Positions 22,902 through 25,959 of a stretch of 25,959 bases of DNA are shown here, piece after piece. This DNA comes from CADCVW01 sp035644935 (lineage in GTDB: Bacteria > Pseudomonadota > Alphaproteobacteria > Sphingomonadales > Sphingomonadaceae), in assembly GCA_035644935.1 (NCBI GenBank), contig DASQNO010000086.1:1-25959 (forward strand), in the 5' to 3' direction. The notes under the pieces are model-generated. The model saw nothing but the letters and a program-made list of their open reading frames with translations, ran no database searches and was not told where the DNA came from. Position 1 is the stretch's first letter. Every line of letters starts with the position of its first letter. Position numbers and translations under genes: made by a program.

Positions 22902-22934
22902 GGTACTGGGTTCTCGGCAACAAGGGCGGGCGTT

Positions 22935-24296
22935 TTGAACACCAGTTATTTCTTCGTCGGTATTGGCGGCAGCGGCATGCTCCCGCTCGCCCACATCCTG
23001 CGCGGCCGCGGCGCGGCCGTCTCGGGTTCGGACCGCTCGCGCGACCAGGGCCGCACCCCCGACAAGTTCGCCGCGCTGGAAGCCGCCGGCATCCGCCTGT
23101 TCCCGCAGGACGGCAGCGGCCTGTCCGACGCCGACCAGATCGTCGTTGCCTCCGCCGCGATCGAGGACAGCGTTCCCGACATTGCGGCCGCCACCCGCCT
23201 CGGTTGCCGCCGCATGACCAGGGCTCAGTTGCTCGCCGAACTCTTCAACGCCGCCCCCACCAGCATCGCGGTCGGCGGCACCAGCGGCAAGTCCACGACC
23301 ACCGGCATGATCGGCTGGATCCTCCATGCGTGCGGCCGCGATCCGACGGTGATGAACGGCGCGGCGATGAAGAACTTCGCCGGCCAGAGCGCGCTCGTCG
23401 GGCACGGAGACGCCTTCGCCAGCGAAGTGGACGAAAGCGACGGTTCCATCGCACTCTACACGCCGGACGTCGCGGTGGTGACCAACGTCACGCTGGACCA
23501 CAAGCCGATGGACGAGCTCCGCCCGCTTTTCGCCGACTTCATCGACCGCGCCCGCACCGCGATCCTCAACGCCGACGACCCCGAAGCCGCGGCGCTGCGT
23601 GACGCCGGCACGCTGACCTACGGCTTCGCCGACACCGCGGACCTGCGCGGCAGCGACATCGCCGAAGCGCCTACCGCGATCAGCTTCACCGCGCATGGAG
23701 GCGGAGAGACCGCGCACGTCGCCCTTCCCGTCCCAGGCCGCCACAACGCCTCCAACGCACTGGCCGCGCTCGCCGCCGCCACCGCCGTCGGCATCCGGCT
23801 CCGCGACGCCGCCGCGGCGCTGTCCGGCTTCACCGGACTCAAGCGGCGATTCGAGATCGTCGGCACGCGCGGCGGCGTCACGGTGATCGACGATTTCGCG
23901 CACAACCCGGACAAGATCGCCGCCACGCTGCAGACGCTGCACGCCTTTCCGGGCCGTCTGCTGCTCTTCTTTCAGCCGCACGGCTACGGCCCGTTGAAGG
24001 TCCTCAAGGACGCGCTGGTCGACACGTTCGAGGACCGCATGCGCGCCGACGACCTGCTGCTCCTGTGCGACCCCGTCTATTTCGGCGGCACCACCGACCG
24101 CAGCGTCGGCAGCGCGGACCTCGTCGCCGCCGTCTTCGCGCGCGGGCGGCAGGCGCTGCACATCCCGGCGCGCGCCGATTGCGGCGCCAAGCTCGCCGAA
24201 CTCGCCCGCCCCGGCGACCGGGTCGTCGTCATGGGCGCGCGCGACGACACCCTGTCGGAATTCGCCGCCGAGGTCCTGCGCGCGCTGCCCGCCTAG
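22935..24296 (+). CDS. MurC/Mpl-like Mur ligase
   Basis: ATP-dependent Mur-family amide ligase, cytoplasmic. The 453 aa hold three Mur domains. The N-terminal Rossmann part is FFVGIGGSGMLPLAHIL, as in MurC/Mpl. The central ATPase has the P-loop GGTSGKSTT (114-122), EVDESDGS (164-171, MurC has EADESDGS) and TNVTLDHKPMDEL (183-195). The C-terminal domain has KRRFEIVG, VIDDFAHNPDKIAATL (317-332) and FFQPHGYGP. It differs from housekeeping MurC at several positions, and it lies outside a division/cell-wall cluster next to an LD-carboxypeptidase. A role in peptide recycling (Mpl-like) is therefore plausible but unproven; a MurC role cannot be excluded. The start is TTG with AAGGGCGGG upstream. Its TAG shares CTAG with the convergent regulator's stop. 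Confidence 0.82.
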   Translation: MNTSYFFVGIGGSGMLPLAHILRGRGAAVSGSDRSRDQGRTPDKFAALEAAGIRLFPQDGSGLSDADQIVVASAAIEDSVPDIAAATRLGCRRMTRAQLLAELFNAAPTSIAVGGTSGKSTTTGMIGWILHACGRDPTVMNGAAMKNFAGQSALVGHGDAFASEVDESDGSIALYTPDVAVVTNVTLDHKPMDELRPLFADFIDRARTAILNADDPEAAALRDAGTLTYGFADTADLRGSDIAEAPTAISFTAHGGGETAHVALPVPGRHNASNALAALAAATAVGIRLRDAAAALSGFTGLKRRFEIVGTRGGVTVIDDFAHNPDKIAATLQTLHAFPGRLLLFFQPHGYGPLKVLKDALVDTFEDRMRADDLLLLCDPVYFGGTTDRSVGSADLVAAVFARGRQALHIPARADCGAKLAELARPGDRVVVMGARDDTLSEFAAEVLRALPA

Positions 24297-25423
24297 CCGA
24301 ATCGCGCGCGCAGGCCGCGCCGGGCGATCGTCATCGCGCCCACGACGCACCCGCCGAACAGCGCGCCCTCCAGCCCCGCGGTCACGATCAGGCTGACCGG
24401 ACCAAGCCCGCTTTCTCCGAACAGCGCGCCGACCGAATCCAGACGCAGCCGCGATCCCGGAAAGCTCGCCGCGAGAAGATGGAGGCTGCCACCAAGCAGC
24501 CGCCCGCCGGTCAGGGCGATGACCATCCCCGCGATGCCGCCGGCAAGTGCCGCGACCGCGACCCCGCGCCGCAGGGGCGCGGAGGGGCCGCGGCGACGTG
24601 CCCAACACGCGCCCAGGCCGACCGCGCCACCGAGCAGAGCCCCTTCCGCCGCCCCCGTGATATCCCCCGGCGACCGGCCGAACAGCAGGTCGAACGCGTC
24701 CAGCCCGATCAGCTTGACCAGCCCGCCGACGACCAGACCGCCCCCCGCGCCGCCCGCGACGCTTTGCCACAAATGTCCCCCCGCGCGCTCCGCCGCCGCG
24801 ATCCCGGCCGCGACGCCCGCCGCGCCGGCGGAGGCGAGCGCGATCGTCAGGCAGACGAGCACCAGGAGCACGGACACCGCGCCCATGCCCGGCTGCAACG
24901 GCGGCGGCGCGGCGAGGAAGCCGTAGACCATGCCGCCCAGCACCCCCGCGACCCCGCCCCCCGCCGTCCCTGCCGCAGTGAGAGCTACGGGCGGCTGCCA
25001 GGAAGAGGGAACGGGCGCGGCTTCGCGGGCGACGGGGACCGCGTCCGGCGGAACCTCCGCGACGGCGACCGCCAACTCCTCCCCCGCCGTTTCCGCTACA
25101 GGCGCGATGAAGCGGTAGCCATGCTTGGGCACCGTCTCGATAAAGCGCGGACTGGCGGCGTTGTCGCCCAACTGCCGCCGCAGCGTCTTGATGCATTGCG
25201 TCAGCGCCTCGTCCGTGACCGGTACGCCGCGCCACACCTCGTCGAGGAAACGCTCCTTCGACACGAGTTGGCCCTGCCGGCGCACGAGCAACAGCAGCGC
25301 GTCGAAGTAGCGCGCGTTGAGCTCCACCGCCGCGCCGTCGCGGCTCAGCCGCCGGTCGCGGGCGTCGAGCCGGAAGCGGTCGAACCGGTATCCGCCGCCG
25401 TCATCGATCCGCTCGTCCGTCAC
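24293..25423 (-). CDS. Membrane-bound winged-helix regulator with duplicated Gly-rich membrane domain
   Basis: Probable membrane-integrated transcription factor (CadC/ToxR-like principle); signal unknown. In 376 aa, an OmpR/PhoB-type winged helix covers about 12-108 (FRLDARDRRLSRDGAAVELN; ALTQCIKTLRRQLGD; FIETVPKHGYRFIAPV) with no receiver domain. A Pro/Ala linker (about 110-148) leads to a Gly-rich membrane region with about six hydrophobic segments (150-365). Two parts of that region look alike: LFGRS...AEGALLGG...ARRRG (247-279) and LFGES...LEGALFGG...ARRG (334-370). CadC-type proteins normally have one TM helix, so this layout is unusual. The start is GTG with complement at 25421-25423. 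It converges on the Mur ligase (shared CTAG) and is divergent from a membrane-protein gene, its likely target. Confidence 0.8.
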   Translation of the reverse strand: MTDERIDDGGGYRFDRFRLDARDRRLSRDGAAVELNARYFDALLLLVRRQGQLVSKERFLDEVWRGVPVTDEALTQCIKTLRRQLGDNAASPRFIETVPKHGYRFIAPVAETAGEELAVAVAEVPPDAVPVAREAAPVPSSWQPPVALTAAGTAGGGVAGVLGGMVYGFLAAPPPLQPGMGAVSVLLVLVCLTIALASAGAAGVAAGIAAAERAGGHLWQSVAGGAGGGLVVGGLVKLIGLDAFDLLFGRSPGDITGAAEGALLGGAVGLGACWARRRGPSAPLRRGVAVAALAGGIAGMVIALTGGRLLGGSLHLLAASFPGSRLRLDSVGALFGESGLGPVSLIVTAGLEGALFGGCVVGAMTIARRGLRARFG

Positions 25424-25513
25424 GATTTCGGCGGATCCTCACAAGTTGCTCATGACGCTCACGGGTGCCGCGCACGATGACTGGAGCTCGGTTCATGTAC
25501 GGGAGACAAGACG
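25424..25513. promoter_or_regulatory. Divergent promoter region with triple CTCA(C/T) direct repeat
   Basis: This 90-bp region lies between the winged-helix regulator and the downstream membrane-protein gene. CTCAC (25438-25442), CTCAT (25449-25453) and CTCAC (25458-25462) are spaced 11 and 9 bp apart on the same strand, about one DNA turn each. OmpR/PhoB-type winged helices bind direct repeats with 10-11 bp spacing, so this is an operator candidate. GGGAGAC (25501-25507) is the Shine-Dalgarno of the plus-strand gene. Confidence 0.45.
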
Positions 25514-25959
25514 ATGGCAATCAGCATGGGGAACGATAGCGGCCGGGCCGGCACGCCCTGGCGACTGGTCGGTTGGGGCGGCGCGGCGCTGCTGCTCACG
25601 CTTCCCTACATTGCGAACGCGCCGTGGACGCCGGCCGATTACGTCTTCATGGCCGTGCTCTTCGGCCTCGTCGGCGGCGCGTTCGAAATCATCAACCGCG
25701 CTTCGCGGAGCCTGGCTTACCGGCTGGGCGCCGCCGCCGCCGTGGTGACTGCGTTCATGACGGTCTGGGTCAACGCGGCGGTCGGGATGATCGGCGACGG
25801 CCCGTACAACCTGCTTTTCGCCGGTGTGCTCGCGGTGGCGCTGCTGGGCGCAGTGATGGCCAGGTTCCGGCCATCCGGCATGGCGCTGGCGATGCTCGCC
25901 GCCGCCGCCGTGCAGGCGGTGCTGAGCGCCATCGGCTGGTTCGACGATCCGCGCGGCGG
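25514..25959 (+). CDS. Multi-TM membrane protein of unknown function (3' end beyond window)
   Basis: The reading frame opens at ATG 25514 (GGGAGAC about 7 nt upstream) and runs off the window, giving 148 visible residues. Four hydrophobic helices are evident at about 18-35, 42-60, 70-93 and 100-117, with a fifth at about 120-140. Notable stretches are WTPADYVFMAVLFGLVGGAFEI, AFMTVWVNAAVGMIGDGPYN and LLGAVMARFRPSGMA. From memory, short 4-5 TM proteins with W-x-N-x-AVG-x-IG are found next to winged-helix membrane regulators in sphingomonads; no function is known to me. It is divergent from such a regulator, which suggests it is controlled by it or works as its partner. Most of the protein is probably present, as related ones are about 150 aa. 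Confidence 0.75.
   Translation, partial: MAISMGNDSGRAGTPWRLVGWGGAALLLTLPYIANAPWTPADYVFMAVLFGLVGGAFEIINRASRSLAYRLGAAAAVVTAFMTVWVNAAVGMIGDGPYNLLFAGVLAVALLGAVMARFRPSGMALAMLAAAAVQAVLSAIGWFDDPRG

Noticed and set aside
22037..23602. Plus-strand open frame of 521 codons
   Set aside because: It is antisense to the LD-carboxypeptidase and in a shifted frame of the Mur ligase; its Arg/Pro-rich sequence has no recognisable fold, whereas the genes it overlaps have clear catalytic motifs.
22506..25235. Very long minus-strand open frame (909 codons)
   Set aside because: It runs antisense to the Mur ligase and in another frame through the winged-helix gene. Composition is Gly/Arg/Ala-rich with no domain motif, a usual artefact of GC-rich codon bias.
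1..25959. CRISPR arrays, insertion sequences, integrases, toxin-antitoxin pairs or phage-defence genes
   Set aside because: No regularly spaced identical repeats, no transposase or integrase motifs and no defence-type domain could be recognised; the window is mostly core genes.

Overview
The window reads as a contiguous piece of chromosome from a GC-rich alphaproteobacterium, most likely a sphingomonad (Sphingomonadales). This is inferred from the kinds of genes present: a DUF1465/RcdA-type protein, an alphaproteobacterial DksA with a degenerate zinc finger, an acpP-fabF-mltG block, and a small Ala-rich exported protein with an acidic tail. Palindromic intergenic repeats of a sphingomonad-like kind (CCCCTCCCGC... 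and GTTCG...GTCGAAG) and frequent TTG/GTG starts fit this too. There is no rRNA, convincing tRNA, CRISPR array, transposase or phage gene.

Layout. (1) 77-5702, plus strand: a tight exopolysaccharide operon of an outer-membrane export lipoprotein (Wza/GumB type), a fused Wzc-type chain-length regulator/tyrosine kinase, a TPR protein and a Wzy/WaaL-type polymerase or ligase. It is followed by a regulatory-looking spacer with repeats, a small exported membrane protein and a strong terminator. (2) 6239-7195: a nitronate monooxygenase-like flavoprotein. (3) 7302-9303: a regulator cluster of RcdA-like protein, two DUF465/YdcH proteins (one only 53 aa), a PilZ protein and DksA. (4) 9304-9773: a 470-bp spacer with consecutive hairpins, then a Ser/Thr/Gly-rich surface protein with a PEP-CTERM-like tail and a UUCG terminator. 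(5) 10936-15520, plus strand: surE, a two-TM K+ channel with an RCK domain, rimO and an M17 leucyl aminopeptidase, mostly overlapping. (6) 15619-16291: a MarR-type regulator and an orphan SH3-like domain. (7) 16313-22810, minus strand: LD-carboxypeptidase, fabD, fabG, acpP, fabF and mltG, interrupted by a plus-strand GT87 membrane glycosyltransferase gene. (8) 22935-24296: a MurC/Mpl-like Mur ligase divergent from the LD-carboxypeptidase. (9) 24293-25959: a membrane-bound winged-helix regulator whose membrane domain looks internally duplicated, divergent from a multi-TM protein cut by the window end.

How the genes fit together. Region 1 would polymerise, size-control and export a polysaccharide. 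Region 7 supplies fatty acid elongation (FabD loads malonyl-ACP, FabF condenses, FabG reduces, on AcpP). It is physically joined to murein turnover: MltG terminates glycan strands, LD-carboxypeptidase trims tetrapeptides, and the divergent Mur ligase may re-attach recovered peptide or L-Ala to UDP-MurNAc. Region 3 gathers possible cell-cycle proteolysis, c-di-GMP and stringent-response regulators.

Most of the window is core metabolism. The best leads for something undescribed are the membrane-bound winged-helix regulator with its divergent partner and direct-repeat operator candidate, the repeat-rich spacer before the small exported protein, the low-complexity surface protein with its structured upstream region, and the orphan SH3 domain.
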